DNA of 47,647 nucleotides from an uncultured Corynebacterium sp. (GCF_946221105.1 NZ_CAMICL010000012.1:1-47647), one strand, 5' to 3'. Positions 34,472 through 42,892 are shown, counted from the stretch's first letter. Numbers and translations are program-made. Notes: a model not told the origin generated them from the letters alone.

Positions 34472-35419
34472 TTGAAACGCACTTCCCCACTGTCGCTCCA
34501 GCGGCTGACCGCTACCTTCGCTGCGGCTGCGCTGCTGCTCACCGGCTGCTCCAGCGAGTCCGCAGACTCCGACCAGCACACCGACGCGGCGGGGTCGAAC
34601 GACCGCATTGTCACGCTGGGGCTTGGCGACGTGGACACCGTCCTCGCGTTAGGGGAGCAACCAGTCGGCTACGCCACCTGGGAGGCAGAGGGCTCGGGCG
34701 ATCCGTCCGGCCTCGGACCGTGGGCGAAAGACAAGCTCACCGGCGAGCCGAACCCGATCCGCAACACCACCACCGAGTTCAGCACCGACACCGCTGAGCA
34801 GGTCGCAGCGCTCGATCCGACCAAGATCATCGCCGTTAACAGCGGTTTCGACAACGACAAGCAGGCCCTGTTGCAGCAGATTGCGCCAGCGACCTTCCAT
34901 TCCGACCAACACGAAGACTGGCAGGTGCCGTGGGACGAGCAGATTAAAAAGATCGCGGCGGCGTTGGGTCAGGAAGCTGAGGGCGACAAGCTCATCGCAG
35001 AATCCGAGCAGGCTTTCGCCGACTTCCGGCAGGCGCATCCGGAGCTGCAGGGCAAGACCGCAGTCATCGGGATGCCTTACGACGGCAAGCTCGGCGTGTA
35101 CACGGCAGGCGACGGCCGCGGCTCCTTCATTGAAAAGCTCGGGTTTACCATTCCGGACAAGTTCAACGGTGACGGATCCAGCTTCTTCATCGATTGGTCC
35201 CCCGAGAACTACTCCGACCTCAATGACGTGGACTACGTGTTCATCCTGGACTACTACGACGCGATCGACGCGCTGAAAAACGATGCCTCGTTTGCGAACC
35301 TCGACGTCAACACGCGCGGCGGCGTGCACTGGCTCGACACCGACACCGCCAACGCGATGAGCATGCCCAACCCGCTGACCATCCCGTACGCGATCACACA
35401 GATCGACCAGGAGCTCTAG
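34472..35419 (+). CDS. Siderophore ABC transporter substrate-binding lipoprotein
   Basis: A 315-aa FecB/FepB-type lipoprotein that should capture a ferric siderophore at the outer face of the membrane. The lipobox is LLTGCSS with Cys26. The mature domain begins near residue 45 ('DRIVTLGLGDVDTVLALGEQ'), with 'LDPTKIIAVNSGFDNDKQAL' near residue 112, the usual lobe-1 pattern of class III binding proteins. The start is TTG at 34472, with AAAGG ahead of it. The gene faces the fec-type operon tail to tail: its stop is 6 bases from that of the ATPase gene. It has its own DtxR box. Confidence 0.9.
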   Translation: MKRTSPLSLQRLTATFAAAALLLTGCSSESADSDQHTDAAGSNDRIVTLGLGDVDTVLALGEQPVGYATWEAEGSGDPSGLGPWAKDKLTGEPNPIRNTTTEFSTDTAEQVAALDPTKIIAVNSGFDNDKQALLQQIAPATFHSDQHEDWQVPWDEQIKKIAAALGQEAEGDKLIAESEQAFADFRQAHPELQGKTAVIGMPYDGKLGVYTAGDGRGSFIEKLGFTIPDKFNGDGSSFFIDWSPENYSDLNDVDYVFILDYYDAIDALKNDASFANLDVNTRGGVHWLDTDTANAMSMPNPLTIPYAITQIDQEL

Positions 35420-35425
35420 AGCGCG

Positions 35426-36193
35426 CTAGCGGGGCACGATCAGCGGCCCTCCTGCCACCGGGTCCTCGGCGACAAGGGCGGGCAGCGAGAATACGTCGGC
35501 AAGCAACTGCTCCGACACAACCTCGGCGGGCGTGCCCGCCGCTTGCACCTCGCCGCCTTTCATCACGACCAACTGGTCGGAAAAACGCGCCGCGAGGTTC
35601 AAATCGTGCAGCACCATGACCACGGTGCGCCCCATGTCATCGGCAAGACGGCGAATAAGTGCAAGTAACTCGACGGAGTGGGAAAGGTCCAGATACGTGG
35701 TCGGCTCGTCCAAAAGCACGAGCGGGGTGTCTTGGGCGAGCACCATCGCGATCCACGCGCGCTGCCGCTGCCCGCCCGAGAGCCGCTCGAGCGGGCGCTC
35801 CGCAAGCTCGGACACCTGGGTCAGCTCCATTACCTCGTCCACCATCGCGCTGTCTTTCTCCGAGGTCTGGCGCAGCCACGTCTGGTGCGGGTGGCGTCCG
35901 CGCCCGACCAGGTCACGCACCGTCAGCCCGTCCGGCGCTACGGGGGTTTGCGGCAGCACAGCGAGCGTGCGGGCGATCTCGCGGCGTTTCATCTCCGCGG
36001 TGTTTCGGCCGTCCAAGACCACCTCGCCGCGCTCACGCGGGGTCAGGCCAGCAACCGCGCGCAACAACGTTGATTTACCGCAGCCGTTCGGCCCGACGAT
36101 GGTGGTGACGCCGCCGCGCGGGACGTCGAGGGCGAGCCCGTCGATAATCGTTGCCGCGCCGTAGCTGACGGTGAGATCACGCACGTGAAGCAT
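35426..36193 (-). CDS. Siderophore ABC transporter ATP-binding protein
   Basis: A 255-aa FepC/FecE-type ATPase. Walker A is 'GPNGCGKSTLL' near residue 38; the signature motif is 'LSGGQRQRAWIAM' near 140; Walker B is 'TPLVLLDEPTTYLDLSHS'; the switch His is in 'VVMVLHDLNLAARF'. It powers import of ferric siderophores through the two permeases upstream. ATG 36193 shares one base with the TAA of the second permease gene (TAATG), so it is coupled. It is the last gene of the SIP-permease-permease-ATPase operon. Confidence 0.95.
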   Translation of the reverse strand: MLHVRDLTVSYGAATIIDGLALDVPRGGVTTIVGPNGCGKSTLLRAVAGLTPRERGEVVLDGRNTAEMKRREIARTLAVLPQTPVAPDGLTVRDLVGRGRHPHQTWLRQTSEKDSAMVDEVMELTQVSELAERPLERLSGGQRQRAWIAMVLAQDTPLVLLDEPTTYLDLSHSVELLALIRRLADDMGRTVVMVLHDLNLAARFSDQLVVMKGGEVQAAGTPAEVVSEQLLADVFSLPALVAEDPVAGGPLIVPR

Positions 36194-37191
36194 TACAAGG
36201 TCACCTTTCTGGTCGCGCGCATCAGCGCGTAGAGCAAGGCCGCCCCGCCGAACGCTGACGTGGCCACGCCTACCGGCAAGTCTCCCGGCACAACGGTGCG
36301 CACCGCGAGGTCCGCACCGGCGACGATCAGCGCGCCGGCAATCATGGCGGTGCCAAGTGGGGGCGTGGGGGCATTTGCTAATCGACGGCCCACGTGCGGC
36401 GCCACAAACGCCACAAAAGCAATCGGACCGGAAGCCGCCACCGCCGTCGATGTCAACGCCACGGCAAGCACCATGAGCACAAGCTGGGTGCGGCGCGGAT
36501 CGACGCCCAGCCCCGCAGCCGTGTCGTCCCCGAGAGAGAGGGCTTCGAGCTGGAATGACGCCCAGCGCAGCAGCGGTACAACCAGCGCAAGCGCCACCAA
36601 CACAGCGGCGGCGTCGCCCCAACCCGATGATCCGACCGAGCCTGTCACCCACGCCTGGGCTTTGCCCACATCGCGGTAGTCGGCGCGGACGAGGAGGAAC
36701 GAGTTGTACGCCACCGCTAGGGCGTTGAGGATGATGCCGGCGAAGATGAGCTGAAACGAACCCAGGCCGCCGGCGCGGCTGAGCCACCACATCGCCAAGG
36801 AAACCGCTATTCCGCCGACAAACGCGCTCAGCGGCACTCCGAGCGCGCTGAGCAGCGCCCCGGTGCCGCCACCCGCGAGCAGCGCTGTAAGTGCGAACGC
36901 TGACGCACCTGAAACAACGCCCAGGATGTCTGGACTGGCCAGCGGATTACGAGTGATCGTCTGAAAGATCGCGCCCGCGAATCCGAGCGCGGCCCCCACC
37001 GCCAGCGCCGTGGCAACACGTGGCAGGCGCCATTCAACGACCACGGTGCAAGCCATGCCGGTGGACTGTCCGGTCAGGGCGGCGAGGACGTCGCGAAGCC
37101 CAAGCCCGAATTCACCCACCATGATGCCTCCGAGCGCGACGGCGAGCCCACACGCCGCGAGCGCGACATTGACTGCGAACGTGCGGGTCAC
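36193..37191 (-). CDS. Siderophore ABC transporter permease (FepG-like)
   Basis: A 332-aa FecCD/BtuC-type permease with nine to ten hydrophobic helices. 'LGFAGAIFQTITRNPLASPD' near residue 70 is the family signature, and the coupling-loop 'PHVGRRLA' near residue 265 contacts the ATPase. The ATG overlaps the stop of the preceding permease by 4 bases (ATGA at 37188-37191). A copy of the word GCTAATCGACG at 36377 falls in the coupling loop region and is encoded with the rare TTA and CGA codons. Confidence 0.94.
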   Translation of the reverse strand: MTRTFAVNVALAACGLAVALGGIMVGEFGLGLRDVLAALTGQSTGMACTVVVEWRLPRVATALAVGAALGFAGAIFQTITRNPLASPDILGVVSGASAFALTALLAGGGTGALLSALGVPLSAFVGGIAVSLAMWWLSRAGGLGSFQLIFAGIILNALAVAYNSFLLVRADYRDVGKAQAWVTGSVGSSGWGDAAAVLVALALVVPLLRWASFQLEALSLGDDTAAGLGVDPRRTQLVLMVLAVALTSTAVAASGPIAFVAFVAPHVGRRLANAPTPPLGTAMIAGALIVAGADLAVRTVVPGDLPVGVATSAFGGAALLYALMRATRKVTL

Positions 37192-38207
37192 AGCTTCGCC
37201 CCCTTCCGCAGCAGGTACAGGGCGAACGGGGCGCCTACGAAAGCAAGGGTGATGCCAACTTGCAGCTCACCGGGGCGGGCGATGACTCGGCCAGCGACAT
37301 CCGCGAGGAGCAGCAGCGTCGCACCGGCAAGCGCTGAGCATGGCAGCACCAGCCGGTAATCCGGCCCGGTCAGGGAACGGACGATATGCGGCACGACCAA
37401 GCCGACAAACCCGATCGGGCCCGCCCCCGCCACAGCTGCACCGGCAAGCAGGGCGACCAGCAGGATCCCCACCGCGCGTGCAGCTGCGACGTTGACGCCG
37501 AGGGAGTGCGCGACGTCATCGCCCAGGTTCAGCATGTTCACCCGGTTCGCCGTGGCGAACGCGGCGACTAGGCCGACCAGTACGACCGGGGCGACGGCGG
37601 CGACGATGTGCATGTCCCGGCCCGCGACGGAGCCCGCCGTCCAAAACCGCATGTCATTGAGACTTTGCGTGCTGGTGAGCACGATGCCGCTGGTCAGCGC
37701 GGAACACATCGCCCCGAGCGCGGACCCGCCGAGTACCACCGTGATCGGGGTGGAACCGCGGCTTCGCGCGCTCAGTGCGAAGACGAGCGCTACCGCCATT
37801 GTCGCGCCGAGGAAACCGACCCCCACCGCGACCAGCACCGGCAGCGAGCCGAACACGGCGGTTGCCGCAGCCACCGCAAGCGCCGCCCCCGGGGCGATGC
37901 CCAGCAGGTTTGTGTCAGCCAGCGGGTTGCGCGTGTGCCCCTGGAGCAGAGCTCCCGCTGTGCCTAGCGCCGAGCCGGCGAGCAGGCCGAGCAGCGTGCG
38001 TGGAACCCGCAGTTGGGCAACCACTTGCGCGTCCTCACTGGCCTGCCCAGATTCGGTGTGGAACGCGAGGGCAAGCCCGTCACGCACAGCGCTGACGCTT
38101 TCTGCCACGCTCATCTGCCGTGCGCCGACGGCGAGCGAGAGCAACACCGCGGCGACAGCCGAAATCCCGAGCACGATCGCGAATCCCGCGTGTCTAGTCG
38201 CACTCAT
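37188..38207 (-). CDS. Siderophore ABC transporter permease (FepD-like)
   Basis: A 339-aa FecCD-type permease with about ten helices; 'LGTAGALLQGHTRNPLADTN' near residue 80 is the permease signature and 'IGFVGLVVPHIVRSLTGPD' near residue 265 the coupling loop. It forms the channel together with the product of the overlapping downstream gene. It starts 6 bases after the SIP stop, so all four genes are one operon under the DtxR box at 39129-39147. Confidence 0.94.
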   Translation of the reverse strand: MSATRHAGFAIVLGISAVAAVLLSLAVGARQMSVAESVSAVRDGLALAFHTESGQASEDAQVVAQLRVPRTLLGLLAGSALGTAGALLQGHTRNPLADTNLLGIAPGAALAVAAATAVFGSLPVLVAVGVGFLGATMAVALVFALSARSRGSTPITVVLGGSALGAMCSALTSGIVLTSTQSLNDMRFWTAGSVAGRDMHIVAAVAPVVLVGLVAAFATANRVNMLNLGDDVAHSLGVNVAAARAVGILLVALLAGAAVAGAGPIGFVGLVVPHIVRSLTGPDYRLVLPCSALAGATLLLLADVAGRVIARPGELQVGITLAFVGAPFALYLLRKGAKL

Positions 38208-38213
38208 GGTCTG

Positions 38214-39116
38214 TCACCGCCAATACCCCATGAACGAGACATGCTCGCGCGGCAATCCCGCCTCGTTAACCAACAGGCGGCGCATCGCTTTCACCGACGT
38301 GTTCTTGCCGGCGATCCAGTAGTAGGTGTGTCCGGACGCGCCCGCCCCACCGTTGATGGGTTCCCCGCTTCCCGAATACGTCGGGGTTTCCCAGACATTG
38401 TCTCGCTGGAGGCCACCGTCGTTATCGAGCTCATCGGTGGTGGGACCTATTGAGCCCCGCAGCGGCTCAATGTCCTGTTTGAGCTGCGTGTAGAGCATGT
38501 CCCCGTGCTCGGCTTCGGGCTCGGTGCGGAAGTGCCAGCGGACGTCAACGTGGGCAGGAGCATCGATTTGAAGATCGTTGCCCACCGGCACCTCTATGTC
38601 GGCGGAACCGGCGAGGTCTTCAGGCCAGTCCTCCAGTACTCGGGAGATCGCGGGAAGGGCAGTTTCATCGCCGTACAGTCGAGCGGACGCGGCAGCGCCG
38701 GGAGCGAATTCGATGCCGACGCCGGACGCGTCATCGCGGGTCGGCCCGATGATCCACAACGCCTGCCCGGGCAGTGCGCTTTCCGCCCACGCGGAGGCCG
38801 GCCCAGCGTTGTGGCCGTGCAGCACGAAATCCACATCGAGTTCGTCCGGGTCACCGTCGTTGCGCCGGAGGGCGCGAATGGAGTAGGTGCGGAGATGCCC
38901 GCGCGTGTGTTCCGGCATGGCGCGCCAGAGGTCCCACCACCCCTCGGCCGGCAAATCAACAAGCCCTGCTGCCGACGGGATGATGAGCTTGATCCGCAGA
39001 TCCATGATGGGCACAGCAGGGCCCATTGCGTCGACACCAGTGAACGTCACACGTTGAAAATTCGGTGCGATGCGCTCGCTGCGCACGACTGTTGCAAGGA
39101 AGGGCCGGAAACTCAC
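38214..39116 (-). CDS. Siderophore-interacting FAD-binding reductase
   Basis: A 300-aa siderophore-interacting protein (SIP, ViuB-like). It reduces the imported ferric siderophore in the cytoplasm to release iron. The FAD-binding motif is 'HLRTYSIRAL' near residue 75, followed by 'VLHGHNAGPASAWA'. The C-terminal SIP domain has 'YYWIAGKNTSVKAMRRLL'. The GTG start at 39116 lies 7 bases after a minus-strand TATAGT (plus 39124-39129) and has no ribosome binding site, so the transcript is probably leaderless. The DtxR box overlaps this -10. First gene of the iron uptake operon. Confidence 0.92.
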   Translation of the reverse strand: MSFRPFLATVVRSERIAPNFQRVTFTGVDAMGPAVPIMDLRIKLIIPSAAGLVDLPAEGWWDLWRAMPEHTRGHLRTYSIRALRRNDGDPDELDVDFVLHGHNAGPASAWAESALPGQALWIIGPTRDDASGVGIEFAPGAAASARLYGDETALPAISRVLEDWPEDLAGSADIEVPVGNDLQIDAPAHVDVRWHFRTEPEAEHGDMLYTQLKQDIEPLRGSIGPTTDELDNDGGLQRDNVWETPTYSGSGEPINGGAGASGHTYYWIAGKNTSVKAMRRLLVNEAGLPREHVSFMGYWR

Positions 39117-39123
39117 CGCACGG

Positions 39124-39147
39124 ACTATATAGGATTGCCTAACTTAA
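39124..39147 (-). promoter_or_regulatory. DtxR box over the -10 of the SIP operon
   Basis: ATAGGATTGCCTAACTTAA at 39129-39147 agrees with the DtxR consensus at about 15 of 19 positions and abuts or overlaps the minus-strand -10 TATAGT (39124-39129). A bound repressor would block RNA polymerase directly. A smaller inverted pair (ATTAGC 39168-39173, GCTAAT 39180-39185) lies further upstream. Confidence 0.75.
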
Positions 39148-39332
39148 CAAAAGTGGGGGGCTTGCCGATTAGCAAAAACGCTAATTGCTGGCCAAGGTAA
39201 ACGTCGGTAGGCGAAAAACAGCACCCTTGCACTTCATCATGACATCAAACCAAGTCTCCGGGTGACACCATTAGGGAACAAAATTTGGCGGATCCCTTCG
39301 CTATAAATCACCGCCACTGACCTGCCCATTTT

Positions 39333-39401
39333 GCATTTCGAAACGGTTTCGCTTGGCGTTTTGAAATCAATCTGCTTGGCATTTTGAAAACGGGGCGGGC
39401 C
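39333..39401. repeat. Cluster D: three direct GCRTTTYGAAA copies at 23-bp period
   Basis: GCATTTCGAAA (39333), GCGTTTTGAAA (39356) and GCATTTTGAAA (39379) start exactly 23 bases apart; the two following spacers both end in GCTTG. The units lie between the SIP operon promoter and the end of the NhaP-like gene. The rest of this 312-base gap (39117-39428) holds no gene I can support. Confidence 0.7.
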
Positions 39402-39428
39402 GGGGGCTCGTCGATAGGCAAAAGCCCC

Positions 39429-41018
39429 TTACTTCGGCTCCCACAAGCTGCTCGGCCCAGTGAGAGCCTTGCGGTCGCGCGCGAGAATGAGGCGGTCCAA
39501 GTCAGCGAGCACCGCGTCGACATCGGACGGGTTGTACCGGCGCTCGCGCCGCGCCCGCTGCAGCTCGCGGCTGGCGGCGCGCAACGCCACATCCTGCATC
39601 TGCACCGCACCAGCGCGGGCGCGCAGAAACGCCTCCTTGCGCTCCTCGGAGCCCTCCGGATCCTGCAAGCGCTTCTCTGCAATCGAGTCCAGCCACTCCT
39701 GCACCATCTTGTACGCCTCAGGCTGGTACTCCTCACCGTGCTCGCGCACCGCCTTACGCGCAGCCGCGTACGCCCGCTGGTTCAGTTCCTCGAGCGCCTT
39801 GTCGGCGCCAGGCCCGTTTTGCAGGTCAAGCTTGTCGACGAGCCAAGGGAGCAACAACCCCGGCACCACCATCGTGCAAGTGAGCACGGTCAGCGCGATG
39901 ACTGAGAGTTCGTGGTGGTAGCTGGTCGCCGACGCGGGGATTGCTAGTACGAGCGCCAACGTGACCAGCCCGCGCATGCCCGCCCACGCCATGAGCAAAA
40001 CCTCCTGCAGCCGCAGCGGCGAGACGTTCGTTCGGTGCTTTTTCTCGTTGCGCTTGTACAGCACCCACATCCACACGAAGCGCACCGCGAAGGCGACGAC
40101 GGACAGGACAACGCCCACCTGCACCGCCTGCCAGATGTGCGTGCCCGCGGTGTCCAGCGCGTCGCGCACACTCATGCCGATCAGGCCGAACGCCACGCCG
40201 GTAAACAGCAGCTCCACCGTCTCCCAGAAGGAATGGCCGGTCAGGCGGTCTTCTGCGGTCATGGCGGAACGCGAGGACATCTCCACCGCGGCGATGACAA
40301 TCGCGATGACGCCGGAGGCTTCGATGGCCTCGCAGCCTGCGTAGATGGCGAACGGGAGCACCCAGGTAAACGCTGTGCGGATCACGGAATCAGGCACGGA
40401 GTTGGCAAAGACAGCGGCCAGCCTGCCCACGACCAGGCCGATCAGCCCCGCGGCGATGGCGGCGTAGAGGAACTGCAACACGCCCTTGCCAAAGTCGACC
40501 TCGCCGTGCGCGACCGCGGCCGCCATCGCGACGTTGAAGGTCACGATGGAGGCGGCGTCATTGAACAGCCCCTCCGTCTGCAGCGTGCCGGTGATGCGCT
40601 TTGGGATACCGGCCGGGCCAGCGACCGCGTCCACCGCCACCGGGTCCGGCGGGGCAATCGCGGCGGCGAGCACCATCGCGGTGGCCAGGCTGAGCCCCGG
40701 CAGCATCCACATCGCCGTGGCGGTCAGCGCGGCGATGGTGAGGAACACCAGGATGATCGACATGGTCAGCACCACGTTGAGCTGCGAGCCGATCTGCCCC
40801 CAGCTCGTGCGCCGGGCCAGCGACCACAGCAGCGGCGGCAGGAAGATCGGCAAGATCAAGTGCGGATCGATGGACACCGTGTCGATGCCAGGGATGAAGA
40901 TCGCCGGCGCGACCACAACAGTTAGAAGCGCCGGCCACGGCAGGCCGGTGCGTTCACCTACCGCGGCGACGAGGACGGTGGCGAGCAGCAGGCCGATTAG
41001 TGCTATGAAAGTTCCCAC
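39429..41018 (-). CDS. CPA1 (NhaP-type) cation/proton antiporter
   Basis: A 529-aa antiporter with 12 or so helices in the first 410 residues and a charged cytoplasmic C-terminal domain of about 115 residues. Family marks are 'LILPIFLPPLLW' near residue 54, 'AAAIAPPDPVAVDAVAG' near 118 and 'EGLFNDAASIVTFNVA' near 149, with the Asn-Asp pair of CPA1 exchangers. It should exchange Na+ or K+ for H+ and help pH homeostasis. The start is GTG at 41018, without a clear ribosome binding site. On the minus strand a TATATAGTTT segment (plus about 41123-41132) may be its -10. It is not obviously part of the iron operon. Confidence 0.9.
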   Translation of the reverse strand: MGTFIALIGLLLATVLVAAVGERTGLPWPALLTVVVAPAIFIPGIDTVSIDPHLILPIFLPPLLWSLARRTSWGQIGSQLNVVLTMSIILVFLTIAALTATAMWMLPGLSLATAMVLAAAIAPPDPVAVDAVAGPAGIPKRITGTLQTEGLFNDAASIVTFNVAMAAAVAHGEVDFGKGVLQFLYAAIAAGLIGLVVGRLAAVFANSVPDSVIRTAFTWVLPFAIYAGCEAIEASGVIAIVIAAVEMSSRSAMTAEDRLTGHSFWETVELLFTGVAFGLIGMSVRDALDTAGTHIWQAVQVGVVLSVVAFAVRFVWMWVLYKRNEKKHRTNVSPLRLQEVLLMAWAGMRGLVTLALVLAIPASATSYHHELSVIALTVLTCTMVVPGLLLPWLVDKLDLQNGPGADKALEELNQRAYAAARKAVREHGEEYQPEAYKMVQEWLDSIAEKRLQDPEGSEERKEAFLRARAGAVQMQDVALRAASRELQRARRERRYNPSDVDAVLADLDRLILARDRKALTGPSSLWEPK

Positions 41019-41190
41019 GGTGGGTCAGTGTGCGGGGCACCGCGGGCGGCAGCAGGTGTCGCCGAAGCTGATCCTCCATCTCAACGTTCGTCGACGGTCC
41101 CGCGCACTCTCTACCTCCGCAAACTATATAGGCTTGTACCTCGTTTCGACCTTCGTCGCCCCGGCCCTGAGCGCCTAACCAACCCTTTTC

Positions 41191-41302
41191 GGAGTTGTTT
41201 GAAACAACTCCGAAACAACTCGCCGTAAAACTGACCCGAAAGCAACCCATCTGAGCAGTTCAGGATAGTTGTTTGGAGTTGTTTCGAGTTGTCTATAACT
41301 CG
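41191..41302. repeat. Cluster B: GAGTTGTTT words in both orientations
   Basis: GGAGTTGTTT (41191-41200) faces AAACAACTCC (41202-41211), a 21-base near-perfect palindrome. GAAACAACTCG follows at 41212-41222 (11-base period). Further on, TAGTTGTTTG, GAGTTGTTTC and GAGTTGTCTA form a 10-base tandem repeat (41266-41295). CGAGTT (41285-41290) pairs with AACTCG (41297-41302). The space (41019-41441) holds no protein gene I can support. Confidence 0.8.
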
Positions 41303-41328
41303 ACCGGAGCTACCATTCTCGTTATAAT
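41300..41328 (+). promoter_or_regulatory. Strong promoter-like pair without a downstream gene
   Basis: A perfect TATAAT (41323-41328) stands 17 bases after TCGACC (41300-41305). On the plus strand no protein gene follows for 1.7 kb; the next feature is a strong hairpin at 41403-41428. The palindromic cluster B words end right at the -35. It could drive a small RNA of about 90-100 bases. Confidence 0.4.
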
Positions 41329-41402
41329 CCCGTTCATCAGCTGGCCAGGAGGCGTGGTTATTTTCCACAACCTGGTCGACGTTTTAATTGGTCGGCCGGG
41401 CA

Positions 41403-41428
41403 GCGGTGCCGGGCGACCCCGGCACCGC
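41403..41428. terminator. Strong hairpin behind the glutaredoxin-like gene
   Basis: GCGGTGCCGGG (41403-41413), loop CGAC, CCCGGCACCGC (41418-41428): a perfect 11-bp stem, 13 bases after the stop of the minus-strand glutaredoxin-like gene. There is no T run directly after it; TTAA lies about 20 bases further. It may end the glf-glutaredoxin transcript and, on plus, a short RNA from the promoter at 41300-41328. Confidence 0.6.
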
Positions 41429-41441
41429 ACCGCCGTGGCCG

Positions 41442-41693
41442 CTACACCGCGTCGAAGAACTCCACCGTGGTGCCGTCGAGCACCTTCGAGGGCACCCCGA
41501 TCGTGCCGGCGTCCCGAGCGGCGGCGTAACCGGACAGCCGGTCACGGTAGTGCAGGAAACGCTTCAGACTGCCGAGCTCGGTGACGTCGACAAGCTCCGC
41601 GTCGCCGAAGCTGTTCGGGCTGTCGTTGTACTCGGCGATGACGCCCGTGCAGTCCGGACAGTCGGGGTGAACGAAAATCTCTTGAATTGCCAT
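41442..41693 (-). CDS. Glutaredoxin-like thioredoxin-fold protein
   Basis: An 83-aa protein with the redox motif CPDC at Cys12-Cys15 (FVHPDCPDCTGVI), a size usual for glutaredoxin-like proteins. 'GTIGVPSKVLDGTTVEFF' supplies the cis-proline (VP) and the last strands. It is probably a cytoplasmic thiol reductase; partners unknown. It starts 8 bases after the glf stop, so it is cotranscribed with glf. A perfect hairpin follows. Confidence 0.78.
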   Translation of the reverse strand: MAIQEIFVHPDCPDCTGVIAEYNDSPNSFGDAELVDVTELGSLKRFLHYRDRLSGYAAARDAGTIGVPSKVLDGTTVEFFDAV

Positions 41694-41701
41694 GCCGCCC
41701 C

Positions 41702-42892
41702 CTAGTGCCCGCGCGGCTGGCTCAGCGGCTCACCGGCCTCGAAGAACGGGCGCAGCTGGTTGTCAAACAGGGTCAGCGCCGCCGCGATGGCCATGTGCAT
41801 GTCCAGGTACTGGTAGGTGCCCAACCGGCCGCCGAACAGGACGTTGTTCTGCTCGGATTCTTCTGCCGCGAGGCGTCGATAGGCTTCGAGCTTTTCGCGG
41901 TCCTCCGGGGTGTTGATCGGGTAGTAGACCTCGTCGTCGTCGGAGGCGAAGCGGGAGTACTCCTTGACAATCACCGTCTTGTCGGACGGGTACTCGGAGC
42001 GCTCCGGGTGGAAGTGGCGGAACTCGTGGATGCGGGTGTACGGCACGTCGGCGTCGTTGTAGTTCATCACCGGGGTGCCCTGGAAGTCGCCGACCTCGAG
42101 GACTTCCTGCTCGAAGTCGAGGGTGCGCCAGCCCAGGCGGCCCTCGGCGTAGTCGAAGTACTGGTCCAGCGGCCCGGTGTAAACCACGGGCGTGTCCGGG
42201 TTTTCGGCGCGAATCTCGGAAGCGACGGCGAACCAGTCGGTGTTCGTGCGGACGTCGATAAGCTCATGCTCCGCCATCTTCTCCAGCCAGGCGGCGTAGC
42301 CGTCGACGGGCAGGCCCTCGTAGGTGTCGTTGAAGTAGCGGTTATTGAAGGTGTAGCGCACCGGCAGGCGCGAGATGATTTCCGGCGGCAGGTCGGTGGG
42401 GTCGGTCTGCCACTGCTTGGCGGTGTAATGCTTCACAAACGCGTTGTAGAGCGGCTTGCCAATGAGTGCGATGCCGCGCTCTTCCAAGTTCGTCGCGGCG
42501 GCCGGGTCGAGGCCTTCGCGCTGCTCCTCGATGAGCTTCTTCGCCTCTTCCGGCGAGTAGTAGCGGCCGAAGAACTGGTTGATCAGGCCAAGGCCCATGG
42601 GGAACTGGTAGGCGGTGCCGTCGTGCATCGCGAAGACGCGGTGCTGGTAGTCCGTGAAGTCGGTGAAGCGGTTGACGTATTCCCACACCCGCTCGTTGGA
42701 GGTGTGGAACAGGTGGGCGCCGTACTTGTGCACCTCAATCCCCGTTTCCGGCTCGTTTTCGCTGTACGCGTTGCCACCGATGTGGCTGCGCTTTTCCACC
42801 ACGAGGACGCGTTTGCCCAGCTCGCTCGCCGCCTGCTCGGCCACGGTGAGGCCGAAGAAACCCGATCCAACAACAATGAGGTCGTATGCCAT
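41702..42892 (-). CDS. glf: UDP-galactopyranose mutase
   Basis: A 396-aa flavoenzyme that converts UDP-galactopyranose to UDP-galactofuranose, the donor for GlfT2. The FAD-binding motif is LIVVGSGFFGLTVAE (Gly9, Gly11, Gly14), followed by 'VLVVEKRSHIGGNAYSE'. Other family marks are 'YGAHLFHTSNERVWEYVNRF' near residue 57 and 'GRLGTYQYLDMHMAIAAAL' near residue 356, with the Arg and Tyr that contact the substrate diphosphate. In M. tuberculosis glf lies directly beside glfT2; here about 10 kb of other genes separate them. It is divergent from the amidase gene. Confidence 0.96.
   Translation of the reverse strand: MAYDLIVVGSGFFGLTVAEQAASELGKRVLVVEKRSHIGGNAYSENEPETGIEVHKYGAHLFHTSNERVWEYVNRFTDFTDYQHRVFAMHDGTAYQFPMGLGLINQFFGRYYSPEEAKKLIEEQREGLDPAAATNLEERGIALIGKPLYNAFVKHYTAKQWQTDPTDLPPEIISRLPVRYTFNNRYFNDTYEGLPVDGYAAWLEKMAEHELIDVRTNTDWFAVASEIRAENPDTPVVYTGPLDQYFDYAEGRLGWRTLDFEQEVLEVGDFQGTPVMNYNDADVPYTRIHEFRHFHPERSEYPSDKTVIVKEYSRFASDDDEVYYPINTPEDREKLEAYRRLAAEESEQNNVLFGGRLGTYQYLDMHMAIAAALTLFDNQLRPFFEAGEPLSQPRGH

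Noticed and set aside
39333..39401. Plasmid-type replication origin because of iteron-like repeats
   Set aside because: There are only three partial units, with no rep gene and no AT-rich melting zone with DnaA boxes nearby.
41123..41145. A DtxR box for the NhaP-like gene (TATAGGCTTGTACCT)
   Set aside because: It shares CTATATAGG with the SIP promoter, but the second half-site does not match the consensus well enough.
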